The translations under genes and the position numbers were made by a program. From Dipylidium caninum (taxonomy: Eukaryota; Platyhelminthes; Cestoda; Cyclophyllidea; Dipylidiidae), in the NCBI GenBank assembly GCA_017562135.1, contig QEYB01000290.1:496001-560000 (forward strand): DNA of 64,000 bases, read 5' to 3'. Positions 1 to 14,000 of this stretch are shown piece by piece; positions within the stretch are counted from its first letter, which is position 1, and the number at the start of each line of letters is the position of its first letter. Below the pieces are notes generated by a model. The model did not search any database. It was not told where the DNA came from and saw nothing but the letters and a program-made list of their open reading frames with translations.

Positions 1-1
1 T

Positions 2-565
2 GCCAATGCACGTGCCAAGTCCCTCGTAACTTTGGTTCACCGTGTCCTCGAAGGCCTTGAGCGTCAGCGGGCTGTTATGACAGCAGCTGCGGCGGCTCGG
101 ACGAGTGATGTTAACCGAACGAATCAACTTTTACTCGATGTGCCTCTTATTCTCAGTTCAACCTCATTTTTGCCGGGTGGTGCCAACGCACCCCAAAGAC
201 AGGTCACTATCGAAGATGGAGAGTTGATTGACTATGAGAACGAAAAGGAGGGAAACGAAGGATCTACTGGTTCTCACGACATGGACGTAGATATTTCAGT
301 AGAACCCGAGAGAGAAATAAAATTAGTCGGAAGGGACCCATACGGTGTGATTGAAGTGTCAAGTTTATTGACTCAGCAGGAGAAGCCGAGTAATAAAACA
401 GAGGAGAGTAACATGGACTTCCCCTTGATTGAATCGGATGCTACAGTTCTTGCTCGGTCTCTGTTGCCCCCCAGGATTACCAGACTAAAGGAGAAAAAGA
501 GGATGCTTGTTGTGGATGAAGAGGAAGAGGAGGAAGAGGAAAAAGTGACTGTACAACTGTTATGA
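2..565 (+). CDS. C-terminal part of an unidentified protein with acidic tail
   Basis: The frame is open from the first bases of the window to a TGA at 563-565, so the N-terminus lies outside. About 187 residues are visible. They begin with a basic, helical-looking stretch (LVHRVLEGLERQR) and an alanine run. A low-complexity, acidic, serine-rich middle follows (DGELIDYENEKEG, DMDVDISVEPEREI). Near the end is a run of eight glutamates. This looks like a disordered, probably nuclear or nucleolar, acidic tail, but I do not recognise the family. No splice acceptor is needed within the visible part. It lies on the same strand as the FAM135 gene, 1.5 kb upstream of it. That it is coding is inferred from ORF length and codon regularity only; function is unknown. 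Confidence 0.55.
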   Translation, partial: ANARAKSLVTLVHRVLEGLERQRAVMTAAAAARTSDVNRTNQLLLDVPLILSSTSFLPGGANAPQRQVTIEDGELIDYENEKEGNEGSTGSHDMDVDISVEPEREIKLVGRDPYGVIEVSSLLTQQEKPSNKTEESNMDFPLIESDATVLARSLLPPRITRLKEKKRMLVVDEEEEEEEEKVTVQLL

Positions 566-2071
566 AGTATAATTTTATTTTCTAACACCTAGTTTAGTTG
601 ATAGCATCTTATGCATTTAGCCGAACGGAGAAGAGAATGCCAATCCAAAAACGGGTTGGGAAAAAGGTGGGGGGTAGATACTGTGAAAAGAAAGTAAGGT
701 AGTCGGTTTTCTGGCGTCCCGAATAAATTTTCGTGATCGGAACGTGAGTTGTCGTTTGGCTTTGAATTTAGTGTTTGCATGTATGTTGCAGTTAAAAGTA
801 ATGAAGGTAGCCGAACGTTCCCCACGAACTTGAGGGGCCACGGAAATGTGCCAACAGCCAACTCGGATGTTGGAGAATAATGCTGCCATTCTCGGCGCTT
901 TTAAGTGACTTTTTACAGGGGGTCTTTCTAATTGACGATAAGGTTGGGAGTTTAGGCTAAGAATGGAGGTAAGCAGAAGAAACTCATGACTTTGATGGAT
1001 GACCGTTCAAGTATGGGCGTGAAAAGTAGGGCGAATTGGCGTCGAGCATTTGTTTGAGTGAGCACAAGTACTTCACTGCATGATTGCGGTGGCTGTAAAA
1101 CTCAATTCTGCATTTATCTATAATTATATAGATTTAAGATTTATTAGTGCATCTCAAATGAACTCAGAGACTAGCCTCCATTACCGCTTAGAAAGGCGTA
1201 GGCGGTTGTTGATGTGGTGGTCCTGTTTATATTTGTGACGTTGGCCAAATTGAAAACTTTCCTTGAGGGCGTGAAGGAAGAGAGCGGGGGTGGAGTTGAG
1301 GCCTCAGGTCAGACCGAAACTTGTGAGCTCTTTGCCGTCTGCCGATGGAATAAGGCTATTTTATTGCTGCTTACGACTAGATTTGGAGGCAACTTTTCGG
1401 CCGAGGTGGGGGATGGGATGAGTACGCATAATGTAGAGCATTTCGGTGATAGGGTGCGCATAATTGGAGATTGGAACGGTTTCTTCTCTTAGAGATTTTA
1501 GTACAACGAACAGTTGTTGCGGTGCAGGTTGATGACTGACGATTAATGTCAGATCTGCCTTAGTGTTATATGTTTGGTGAAAAAAAAGATCATTCCAATT
1601 TTATGGACCATATAATCCACGTTATTGATGAAAAACCGAAAATTGCCTCATAAAATAAAGCTTCCGGAAATATGTTTGCTTCGATGGTGGAAGAATTATG
1701 GGATATTAAATATTACTCAATAAAAAGATCTAAAGAAAGCACTACAAGTATAGAGAATGGTTAGTTTTACTCCAAAAATCTAGGCTTTTGTTCATAAAAC
1801 GATTTATAGAAGTAAAACAAAGGAAAGTGGACTGGAATTTTGAGCAATAAGGCGGGTTACTCAAAGTGCCGCTTAATACTTAAACTGCGTGCAAATAAAA
1901 AAAGTTCGCTAAAAATGGCTTTGGATGTTAATATTGTAAATGATTTCACGCATACCTTCTTATTTATCTAGACTCCTTCAAAGGAGCGTTTTTGAATACG
2001 TCTCAATATCCAATTACTGATAAGGACGTATCTACGTGTACACTTAACCCCTTTACCCATTATTTTTTATA
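566..2071. other. intergenic stretch, no gene recognised
   Basis: AT-rich in its second half, with short open frames on both strands that have no recognisable domain and no convincing splice partners. It should contain the 3' UTR of the upstream gene and the 5' flank of FAM135. I see no RNA gene or mobile element. Confidence 0.5.
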
Positions 2072-5000
2072 ATGCCTCATGTTCGGGCGGACATATCATT
2101 CTTTATTGAGATTGGGCCATTTCATAACATAGATCTTTTTCAAAGAGGGTGAATACAAGTTCTCATATAACCCATGTAGGTATTATCAAGTCAGGTATTA
2201 TCTCAAAGCAGGAAACTCTGCATCTCCTGTAAATAATTTTGGACAATCCACTATAGCCATTTATCCTCCGGTCGTTTTTGGGGAAAATTCAACAGCTAGC
2301 ATACAGTATGGACAGAACACAAACCTGCTGTCATCTCCCAAAGGCTGTAGTTCTACAGTCCTTATTATGTATCATAAAGAATCAGCAAGGTTGAATGATG
2401 CATTTGAGCAGCAAGTTCAAGTTAATGCCGATGTCTCTCAACTGGAAGATGTTTTCAAACAGACGGAACTCGCATTCTGCGCAGAATTATGGTTTGCTGA
2501 AGAATCTGGGAGGTAAAATTAGTGTTTTAAATAATTAAACCTTTTATAATCCTTGCACCGCAGATGAAAGTTAAATACATGCTTCTTGAGTTACTCTCTT
2601 TTGAGTCGCAGAATATCAGCTTCTCTTACATTCTCTATGCTGGTTTACCTTTAGTGACGTTTGCACACACGAATTACAATTACTCACTTCGCGTCAAAAA
2701 CGCATACAAATGTCTCCAACTCGAGGACTCTGTCACCATTTCAACTTGATATTCGACTTCTCCCATCTCTGTGCTGTTGAATTTGTCATTCAAGGCTACC
2801 TCACAAACATTCTTCCTGGATTATTTAGGTTCGTAACTTCATCTGGACTTGCCTGTTTGGGGGTGGTTTCATTAATATGGTGTCTTTTATCAGATCTTCA
2901 TCTCTTTCGAATAATCTTCATTCTCTGGCGTCATATGAAAACCACGCCAAGCATAATTGGAAGGATGTGCTTTATGGGAATTTGCCCACAGTGAGTTAAC
3001 TAGACCCTTTTCGTTTGGTTAGTTTTCTAATATGACAGAATTGTAATCTTTGCTGTATTTGGTACCAGAGCATACTTTTTAAGCCTTTGCCCTTGCGTGT
3101 AAGTTACCTCAAGTTCGGACACTAATAACGCCTTGTCCCTTATGCGTAGGATTTCCGCTTGCCACTTATCGCCTTCTTGAGCTACCTCCTCCCACACTAG
3201 TGTCCCTATTTCCTCCCTTTTTGCTTTTCTCTAGATTGAAAACAAGCGTCATTCCGCGATAGCTACGCATCGCCATTTGTGTCAGACACTTCTCTCTTCA
3301 CGTGAGCGGATGCTCATCTTTTGGCACGAAGTTGCCATCTTTCTGAAAAATGGGTTTAAGCCTAGTTTCGGTGTGTCTTTCATTATTTATTGTTCATGAA
3401 TTTATGTGCGTATTTATGATTTACGCCAAAGTCTTGCATGTGTTAGTGTGACAACTGTAATTTTTTTTAAAATAATTCTAATTTTTGGCGTAGGATGTAT
3501 ATGCCTGAGTGTTTGCACACACACATCGTGAAGGGAAAAGAATGGACGTCTCACCTGCCCACATAAGTACACAGATTTTTGCTGAAAAAGTCCAATAGCC
3601 TCTATTTTGAAGATGTGCTTGAATTTTTGTTTTTCTTGCGTGGATTCGAAAAGTGAGAGTTGTACTTCTATAGAGATTCACTTCGTCTTACCGGCTTGAG
3701 TTCATATTGACGCTTTCAATAAAGTTACATGCTTTCGGGCTATGGAATGACCATCAAGTTTAGGGAAAGGAGTACTTTGACCATTTATTACTCCAAATAG
3801 TATGTTTAAGGTGACCGGAAAATGTTTTGCAATTTGTCTTGAGGTAAACTGTGCAATTACAAAAGGAGATATATTAAATATTAAGTACTTTCGGCACAGG
3901 TGGGATTTCAAGTTCCCTAACACCATTCTCATGACAGTAGTGACTGAATGGATTCTTTATGCTTGTCATTTAATTTATATCGGTAGTAGAATTTTACTTA
4001 ACACATCACAAACAACATCCGAAATGTGCCTATTATTAATTTTCCAGATAAGATTATTTTACATCATCGTCACGACACACAATGATGTCACAGGCCACCA
4101 ACATGGCATTCAATCTCGGTTATCACCAGCTTAGCAGAAGCAATGCGTAACTGATATGTAGTTTGAGAATAGGGAGCGGAAAATGGTTGTATCAGATGTA
4201 CGCAACGATGGCTAATTCGGTGTTACTTTTCAAACCTCTCCAGAATGACTTTCCGCAGACTCCCTTTCATCTCTTGGCTTCCTCTGACCTAGGTTTTTCC
4301 TCTAAAGCTATTGTTACTGATATGATCATTTTAAGCTTCCGTTTTATCTTAATTAATTAATCAACCTTACGTTACCAATTTCCCTTCTCTTCTATCTATT
4401 GTGGGAAAAACAACTGCAGAAGTTGCCGACTTGTGTGGCCTCTTGGTGAGAATAACCTCAACTTTTCAGGTGAGTGGAGCGCAGTAAGTTTGCGTACTTT
4501 ATATCATTTAGTTTACGCTCTACCACATTATTTCCTCTAGATGGAGGTTGTATTTTTAGGCATACAGGAGAAGTTATTAGTTAGAGCACGCCGTCTTCTT
4601 GTCTTCGTATTCACTTCAATTTGCACCACCTTCGGAGTGACAATCTATTACCTCATAATTCCATCTTCGTACCTATCACTGTCACCTTAAACATCTCTCA
4701 AAATGAACCGATTCTTTGTGGTTACCTTTTCTCCAGCAACTCAAGACGGAGACGGATATGGCGAAGCAGATGGCCAGAGACATGGATACATTGGCCGGGG
4801 AGAATGCCATGTTTTTCCACCAGCTCTGTGAGTTTATCCATTCCTCCTCGAAAGTGTTAAGGCACATCAAACGGAAGTCCCATCAAATTCGGGTAAGGTA
4901 CTCCTCTGTGATCAGAACAAATTCGGTCAAACGATTGTCATCGTTTCCTTCTCTTGGCTTTTCCAGATGAAACGATTTGCAGAGGCCTTCTTTGTGCAGG

Positions 5001-8000
5001 AATTGCAGGTCCCTCAGCTCCTTGCCGTCTACGATCCCGCGTAAATTAGCCTAGAATCAATTTAACTGAATTGCCATAATTACCTACCCACTCAGACGAA
5101 ATCTTTAGTATGCTTCCTCAATCATTCTGCAGCATTAACGGACACGAGACAATGGCCGGGGCAATTCGCCAATCGACATACTTTCAGCGTCTGCCCGAAT
5201 TACCCGTCTCCTGCCGACAGTTGGACGGTGACGCCACGAACATTCCCATCATATTTGAGGACATCTACTTACCGCTAACTGATGTAGGTTATTCTTGAGG
5301 GCATTCGACAAATCTAAGCTCATTTGTGCAGTACTCGTTGAGCTCCTGCGCTTCCCCCTCCCTCCCTCCTTCGCTCCGGAACAACTTATCTGCTCATCCC
5401 AGAAACAACTCAGCCCTTGCGTTTTGGTCCAAGTGCAGCTCATATTCGTTGACTCTTGAGAAGTCACCTTTTTTCGCGACAAAGTGTACTTTGTTCCCTT
5501 CGCATGCATTCTTACACCCTCACGTTTTATATGGGTTCATCTTAGTGTCCCCTGTTACCTTAGTTAAAGGCGCTTAGACTGAATCTCTGCGAATAATTGT
5601 CCTTTTTAATCTGCCATCTTGAGCGCTCAGTCAGTTAAGTGATAAACAAAGCCATGTTTACAGAGATATGCGTAGAGCCTTGGGTGGAGCATCTCTTCAT
5701 CTCCGCACCACCACCCTTCGCCCTTTCTTGGTCTTCTCCGGCACTCTGTCCTTGTTCACCGCATATTAGCAAACACGTAACAAATCTTTTGCTTGTCCTA
5801 CCTACTGTTGCCTATGGCATGGGATACGGAGTGGGCTGGAGTAGAAAGGAGCTGCCCTTCTCATACTTTTGCTCGATTGTACTTCTTACAGTTGATGCGT
5901 GCTATCGGGTGGAGCACCTGTCCTACCACATACCACTAACTAACTAACACTTTATTTCTCAAGTCCGTGCACATGCGTGTGTTGAGTTAGGGTCCTTACC
6001 TAGTATACCTAGTAATTAGTTAGACGAGATCAGAGAGCTCTTCAGTTCGGAGACATGGCGGCTACTGCTGTTAGAACTAATTTCATTCCAAATTGGTGCA
6101 GACGATATGGTCACTTTTGATGTCACACGTAATGAGGCCGAAAGTGACGACAACAGATCGGTTGATGGGCGTTGGGAAGGGGGGCGTGGGCAGGAAATGT
6201 GGACGAGGAGTGGAAAGTAGTGACACGAACTACCGGCCCGTAATGGGACAGTTGGTGAGATGGTTACGATCGACATTGAGACGAAGATGAGATGGAATAA
6301 ATGTCAAAGTAAAAAAATTAAAAATTACTAGTGTCGACATGCGCGGTTACATAGTACAAGATAATCGAGTTAAAGGAAATAAACAAGCAAATACACCAAT
6401 AAAAGACAAGTTACAGTCAAAAATGCGCCTAAAGCGACAATGCGATGGGGGTAGGAGAGAGACAGAGGGATGTCGGTGCAATAATTTCTTAACAGCGCTC
6501 TTGTGGTAGAACGCGAAGTTAGGCCGTGTTTTTCCCAATGTTCGTTTTAATTCTGAATCCGACTATTTCTTGGAGTTTCCATCTTTTGGAACTCGTTCAA
6601 TGCTCCTTTTTTCTCTAATTTGTATACTCTTTCCTTAACACTTATTAACTCTTCATACTTTCCTCCTTCCTAACAGGCACAGAGGAACGATATCGTCCAA
6701 AAGCCCACCGAGATTGTTGGATCCGAAGTCTCTCAAAAGCTTCTCGTAAATACTATGGATGACGAATGTATTCGCACAGACGTAAATAATCGACCAGGTA
6801 ACCGGCTACATTAATACTCCCTACCATGGCTTAAGTTAATGTGATCATTCCTCCTTTTTTGTGTGTGCGGATATCCTGCCCACATGCCTACGCTGTCATT
6901 GCTTGTTTTGACTAATGTGAGAGGCATCTTATCTCCCGCTCCCCGTAAACACCATTTTACTGACACGGTCTCCGCGTTGGAAGGTTGCTCAGATTGTTTC
7001 GGCCAGTGGACCGATTGTCGTATGAGAGAGAAATAGCTCTACCCAGTCGTTGAATAGGGTTCTGCCATCATTCGTTTACCTTTCACTGTTTACGAGTATG
7101 AGAATTGGAGGACTCTTAGCATATACCCATGAGACTGACTATTTTTTTTCTTTTAGCTTCACGTCCACATTCTGTGCTGTCTACATCCATTTCGTTGACG
7201 GAGGATCCGGCAATCGCGGACCTCCTCCTCTGTCCCTCTTCATCATCATCTTCCCTCCTCAACCACCGCCATCTAGTTCTGCGTCGTGGCCAGCGCATTG
7301 TTCTCAACGAGCATCCTCGGCGTCGCAATCGTCTCAGCCTCGGACTCCTCTACAAAAATCCTGTTCGCAGCGAGGTTGCGGGCATATGCGGTGGCGGTAT
7401 TGGTGGAAATGGAAGTAGTAATAATGATATTAAACTTCTCGGCTATCGACGTATTGTCGATGATTCACTGGAATGCGTTGAAGTGGAGGGAAATTCGACA
7501 GTTCTTGAGAGTCAATTGAATGGTCACCAGGAGGTTGAAGAGAAAGGTGACAATCATCCGTCGAGTCCTGAAGACATCAGGTGGGTCCAGCACCTCTAAA
7601 TGGTTTCGCTGAAAGGTACATCCTAGGCGTTCATATACTGCATTACGCTCCAGTATGCACAGTAGTATTGAATCTCCTCCGGGGATGTTGTCTCTGTCAC
7701 GAGGGGAATGCCGATTCGATACATTGAATCTATCTCAAGCCCGCTTTCTTCCTCACCGAAGTGAATACCCTTTGCGGCCTCTCACACTTCAACGCGTCTA
7801 AGATTATTGTAAGGTTCATTGCATGCTTCTTCCGTGGTTAGTGATGAAAGAAGTGGTGGTTAGGACAGCGTAACTTCTCTGTTGACTACTGTGAGCCATT
7901 CTCCGCTGACATAGTGTAGTCATTTCTCTACATAAAACCACTTCATTACACACATCAACCAGCACAATATCTTCTGCACAAAACCTATCCATTCACCTTT

Positions 8001-11000
8001 TACTGGACATTTTACCCTTTCTTCACCCAAACCAAATTTAGCTATTCATGTGGTCTCTGTTTCTCAACCCAAAGGTGCTCTTTCATCCCCTCAACTCCTT
8101 CTCCTCTTCCTTTTCATCGTCACTCTACATCACTTATGCCCATTTTAACTCCTTCATACTTCAACCAGTTTGTTGCCTTAAACGTCCTCCGTCCCATCGG
8201 CGGCTCTGGCGACGTCCGTCAGTCACTCCGTTACTCAGTCACTCAGTCAGTCTCTTCGACTGCCTTCTGCCCGCCTGCATTCCGTGCCAGCGGAGAAACC
8301 GAAGACAGTAAAGCCATCTCATCGCCCGTTTACTATGTGCCGACAGTTTCGGTTGCACATCAAACTTGTTTACATCTGCGAGTGCGGCACATAAACAAGA
8401 ACGCACTGGTTGATAAGTTACCAGAGATCATGGGCCTTGAGGGTGGATGAGGGCACCATTGAGGCTGCCTCACAGTGGCTCACACCAAAACCACTCACTG
8501 CATGTCGGCAGTGTTGACTGCGGGAATGCTCTTCCAAAGGCCTGGTGAGAGGCAGGAAAACACTTTGAGAATGGGTGTGATGTTGCCACACAAGCGCAAA
8601 CAAAGGGAGAACGAGGCGAGAGGGAAGAGGAGAGAGAGACGATACAGTACGGTGCAGTGCGGTATGGTGTTATGTGATGTGGTCTGGTGTGGTGTGGTGT
8701 GGTGTGGTGTGGTCTGGTCTGGTCTGGTGTGGTGTGGTGTGGTGTGGTGCGAGTGGGTGTGAGTGTGGGTGTGGGTGGGTTTGTGAAATGAGATGATGGT
8801 GGGGTCGGGTGAGGTTGGATCAGTTGGAGGGGAAATGAACTGGTTCACAAGACCGAAGCATTGGTCTCGACCGCTGAGGCGTTTGATTAAAAAAAAGGGG
8901 AGAAGGGGCAAATTTTGTTAAACGAAACAAAAACAATTGAGTGAAGCTTTTATTGCAGAATCTTGGACTTTTAAGAATTTACTCTATCGTCTTATGACCC
9001 TCCTCTTTATTTCAGTCGGAAAAGCATCTCCTTGCTGTCTCTTCAAAGCGCCGAGAATTCTAAACCACCTGCTCAACGACATCTAGCACAACATCAAAAT
9101 CAAACGCCGCAGACGCCGCCACGAACTTCTCGTCATATGAAACATGCTATTTCCACACCTAATCTCGTCTTAACATCCCTGAGCTCGAATCTTGCTGCGT
9201 TGGAGACGGCGGCAGCAAATGGAGCGGATGCGGTGGTGGTTGAACGCTGTCCATATTGTGGTCTGCCCGATCTTTCTACTGTCTCGACATTTAATGGCAT
9301 TAACAGTTGCATAGGGGCAAAGCGTAGAGCATCTCTCGTGACATCCCTGTCGCTCCCCTCTCTATCTTCTCTCGACCCCGCCTCTGCTACCACCGGAGCG
9401 ATGAGAAGCGCCTCCCTCTCAGATTCTGCTGGGGTTCAAATTGGTGGTGTTGCTGGAACTCGGCCCACTATGCGACGTTTGAAACAGCAGCGTCGGAATA
9501 AGTCTATCTTCACACGTCGGCGCAATTGTGGGTGAGCCAGTTAACTCTTTCCATCTTGAACACCCACTTTTTTTTATATAAAGGACCCTCGTGGACATTT
9601 TATGTGTTACTCGGGATGATGTGAATCTTCAAGTTACGATGAATGTTTTTGATTTGGTATGTTCTCGTGACGACATAGAACACGTTTTCAACCAGATACC
9701 GCATCAGATGTGACAAAGTCACCAACTTTTGTGAAATCCTTTCACTTCTTCTTGATTCATTCTCCAACCCCATGCTCTAAACTGTCCTCTTTCGGTAATT
9801 ATATGATGTTAGTCTCACAACATGCCAACTTCCTTTCTCTCGAATGTACCACTAAGCTGAACCGAGGACGAAATTCAATTTAAAAATGTTTTCCTACAAA
9901 ACAAAATTGGCTATTCTTTGGATCTCCAATCGCGCCCCCTTCCCCTCCCGCCTACTCTTACTTGGCGAAATTATTCCCTCTACGAAATTCGGCTATTCAT
10001 GCCATTTATTCGGTATTTTAATGCATGTGTGCATGTGTTTATGATCGAGTGCGCTCGTAAGTAAAGACAACACATTTAGAAGGCACGAAAGTTTATGTCT
10101 TAGTGTGTGGCAACTTGGTTATGCTCTGTGTATTAGTTTTAGGAACCGCCTCTCTTCGTCTGCACATCTCTACACAGAAGAGTAAGTCGCATGACATTTT
10201 TCTCATGTCCTATTTGTCCCCGCCGTTATGGGGGAACTGATTGTGAGGAGTGGGATTAGCATTTTGTGATAAAGACAGGGAAGGTCTTTTTGTTTCTGTG
10301 TAGTCATGCTAAAGAATTGTTAATGAGCTTGGTACATTGGTTCACTGGGATAGACACTCATCTTCTGCCCGCTTTTCCATCCGTGCCCCTTGAATCCATC
10401 CATTCCTCATGTATCTCTCTGTTCATTCACCATTTATGCAACTACATGTCCTTTATCCATCCATTTTTAATCTTTTTCACTAGACAATGCCTCTATTTTA
10501 GCCCGGCTACGTAGATCTCAACCATTCCCCGTGATTTTGAATTTTCACTCACCTTTACACGTAATAGCCATTTATTGCCTTGAGGCAAAGGAGTCATGTT
10601 CTCTTCCGTAATATTCTTCTACGCTGGACCTTAGTGCAACACCTATGCCTTGGCAATCCCTTTCTGTTTCAATTCCATTCATCCTGCTTGAGAGTCTAAT
10701 GTAAACTGAGGCATGAGTCCGACATCGTTGGTAGGTGGTATTCCCATGGTGTTCGAGGTGACTTGGTCTACCTTGTGAAATGTTAGTAGCTAAGCTCCAT
10801 AAACCCGAACCATCACAATTATTACGTGTTAGTCTGACTCCTATTGGCCCAATGTCCTGATTTTCCATTTACTCCTCGTCCGGACGATCAGAAGCCACTC
10901 CAACCCTGCGGCTAAACTCTCTCTCTCTCTAGATGAAGCTAGTTAAACATGGCATTTCGGTGGTGGTTAGGGCGAAGGAAAGTCCATTTCTTACCGGCAG

Positions 11001-14000
11001 CCACCGGTATTGAAAACTTCTTTAATGGGAAGATAATTGGAGGGATTGGAGGAATCAGAGTCGCCACGGTAATTTAAGTATTTGTCTATTCATGACACTT
11101 TTTAAAATATTTCACCCATAAATGCGGTGTGACGCCTCTACTCTACTCTGCCTGACATCTTGTCCTCACTTGTCGGTTCATGATTAAAATGTCTTTCATG
11201 ACAGTAGCACAACACACCGCCTGGTTCGATTGTGCAGTGGCTTACCCGTTCTTCATTTAGTGTTTTAACAGCACAAATGTTCAGCTAGCCGGCCTATTAA
11301 CGTTACTCTTGACCAAGGGTTAGCCACAGACAAATAAAGGAGGTGGAGGCAACCCGTGTGTCCCGTTGCAGCCCAAATGCACCGACAATAAAGACACATT
11401 TAGAACGAGTGGTCCTCCAGCGTGTATACGTCCACCTCTCGTATTTTTTGGGTCCCACCCACTCCCTCCCCCCGGGTCCACTCTGTTAACAAAGCGCTCT
11501 TCATTGCATTCTTCCCTCCACCATCTCTAACATAGTCTGGTGAACTTTGGGTCACTCTCCGATCTGCTCAACAACTCCTGTCAGTGCAAAAAGACAGAAC
11601 CGCTAACGCAGGATCGTCGAAAATTGCACAGCGCCTCCACAGAAGTGTGCAACAACGCCTCTGCCATCCTTCCTGTCACTGAATTTGGGAGGTCACGTCG
11701 TGAGGCCTCTAACCCACCAACGCTGCCATCATTGTCGGAAGATCTTCGAGATCATGAGACGGAAATGGACACGGACAATGCATCGTTGTCGCGAGAACAT
11801 TCGAGCAAGTGGACGGATGAACTCCTGCATGACGGAGCACCAGCTCAGTTTCACTTGCTCCCTGAAGACGACCAAGAAGTTGGGTTGGTGGACAGTGCTG
11901 CTGACACCCTTGAGGGGTCAAACGAATTGTCTCATTGGGTAATGCGGAATCCTGAGAAGGCGATTGCCCTGGCTCAGAATAAGCTGACGGTAAGACAGCG
12001 GAAAAAAACAATGTCTTACACTTTTTTTTCCAATTTAAGTCTTGATTTTGCCGGCATGGGTATTTTTTTCTGGGTGGATGGATGAAGTGAAAAATTTCTC
12101 GTAGAGTTAAAAGCCTATGACGGATTTTTCAAGCCAAATTAAATGTCTTGGGATTTTAGATGTCCTGAAATAACAAGTCTTATCCTTTTAATTTAAATGT
12201 TCCAGTGTAATATTTTACTCCACTTCGCACTTCAAACCTTCTCGACTCTGGTCTACGGAAGACTTTGTTCAGAGTGCATTTTCATAGGAAAATGGCTGCC
12301 CTATGACCACCCCTCTGGCATTCGGGTGGCGCGCGACCGAGGTCACCCTCACCTTGAAACTCTGGACACATGAGCCCCTTTGAAGAGTCTCGTTATTGGC
12401 CAATTACGAACAACATCACCAGTTTGACATCCCGCTCCGCACCAGCAGGAGGTTTCGTACCATCATCACAACTTGAGGCAACCGACTTACTAGAATTAGA
12501 TTATTTTTAGAAATGGCGGACAGACTTGGAAAACCTGACTGTGTCCAGTAGGTGCTAAACACAAGTGGAGAAAGTCCTAGTTTAATCTAATTGTCTCCCG
12601 TGATCCCACTGTCTTCCCCCCTTGTTCACCAGCATGAATTGGTACAATGGGTGTTACTCCACCCCGCAGACGGACTCGCTATGATTCGTCTCTCGAGGGA
12701 AAGTGGGGAAGATAAGGAGGCCGCAAAAATGAAGTTGGTGAATGTGAGTTGGTGAGAGGTCTCGCCTAACCCTCTAAACTAACATTTCTCCGGCAATATG
12801 CAGCAAGACGGCCCTTACCAATCCTATCTTTCCATCCTCCATGACCTGCGAGTTCACTGGAAGGTTCTCTTTCATCTGAAGGCAGCAAGCTTCGCTTCTT
12901 CCAAGCTATCATTACCCATGGACGTCCAAACGCCTAGAATCTTATAAAGAAACGTTTTTTAGACAACTACCCTGTTTCATTTCGGATAAGAAGCATTTTT
13001 AGAATAGGGTATTTGGGTTATTACAACCATTCCGCGTCTACCCATCCACATTGTAATCATTCATTCAGTTTTTTTGCCTTCCGACTTGATGGTCTTTTTT
13101 CTATCCGGTCTGCCAGCGTCGATCTCTATCGCAGACTTATCTTACGCTAAATGGTGAAGACGAAAAGCCTCTGCCGAAGCATCAGGTGATGGAGTACAGT
13201 CACCCGGTGACTTCTGTCGGTTCTACCGAGTGCCTAGTGAAATCGAGGAGGAAGTCGGTATTTGAGGGAGTGGGAGGCGACCGACTGGTGAATGCCTTCG
13301 CGCCCGGTACCATGACCTTTGTGATGCTGAAAGAGCATTTGAAACAACACGTCCTTCTGCCACCCACCTTCAAGGGCCACATCTACTCCGATTTCTCTCA
13401 ACTCACCGTCCCCTTTCCCTACTTCTCCAATTCTTCACCCAAGTCTTCAAATGTCCATCTTGTTATTTGTGTACATGGCCTCGAAGGTGAGTCTCATTTG
13501 GCTCTTGCCGTATCCACCTCTACTCCACCTCCAAACTACTTGTCCTTAATTCGGTTTCTTGCTATTAACTCCAAACTTATTGAAGGCCTGGTGTCTCATT
13601 GAAAAATTACTTCCGTTAAAAATTCTAGCAAAACTAAGTGACAGCGTACTTCACATCATTATTTCCCCTTCTGATCATCCAGCCTCTCTCCCTCCCTCCT
13701 TCATTTTTTGTTCTAATTTTAGCCTCTATGAAATCTTTTCCGCCTCGCTTATCCAACTCATCGTTTCTCCTAACGCCGAGGTTTTCGCTTCTGGTTAATT
13801 TAACTTTCCATCCTCTTCATTTTCATACATCCATCAATCCATCCACCTATTTTTCCAGTATTCATCTTTTCCATATCTAGCCATCCATCTTATGTTCCTT
13901 CAGTTCGGTTCTTATACACAAATCGCCTTATTTTCCGCCTAATTCCTCTATTTTTTCTTTGTCCAATGGCTCCGACTATAGTCGACCTTCTCTCATACCA

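Noticed and set aside
8645..8785. possible CRISPR-like or telomeric array
   Set aside because: Units are 5 nt with no spacers, and the motif is not a telomere hexamer; it is a simple satellite.
8495..8911. 138-residue open frame on the minus strand rich in HTHTHT and HHTT
   Set aside because: It is a translation of the dispersed repeat and its pentamer satellite; the same peptide appears from the inverted copy at 16362-16904.
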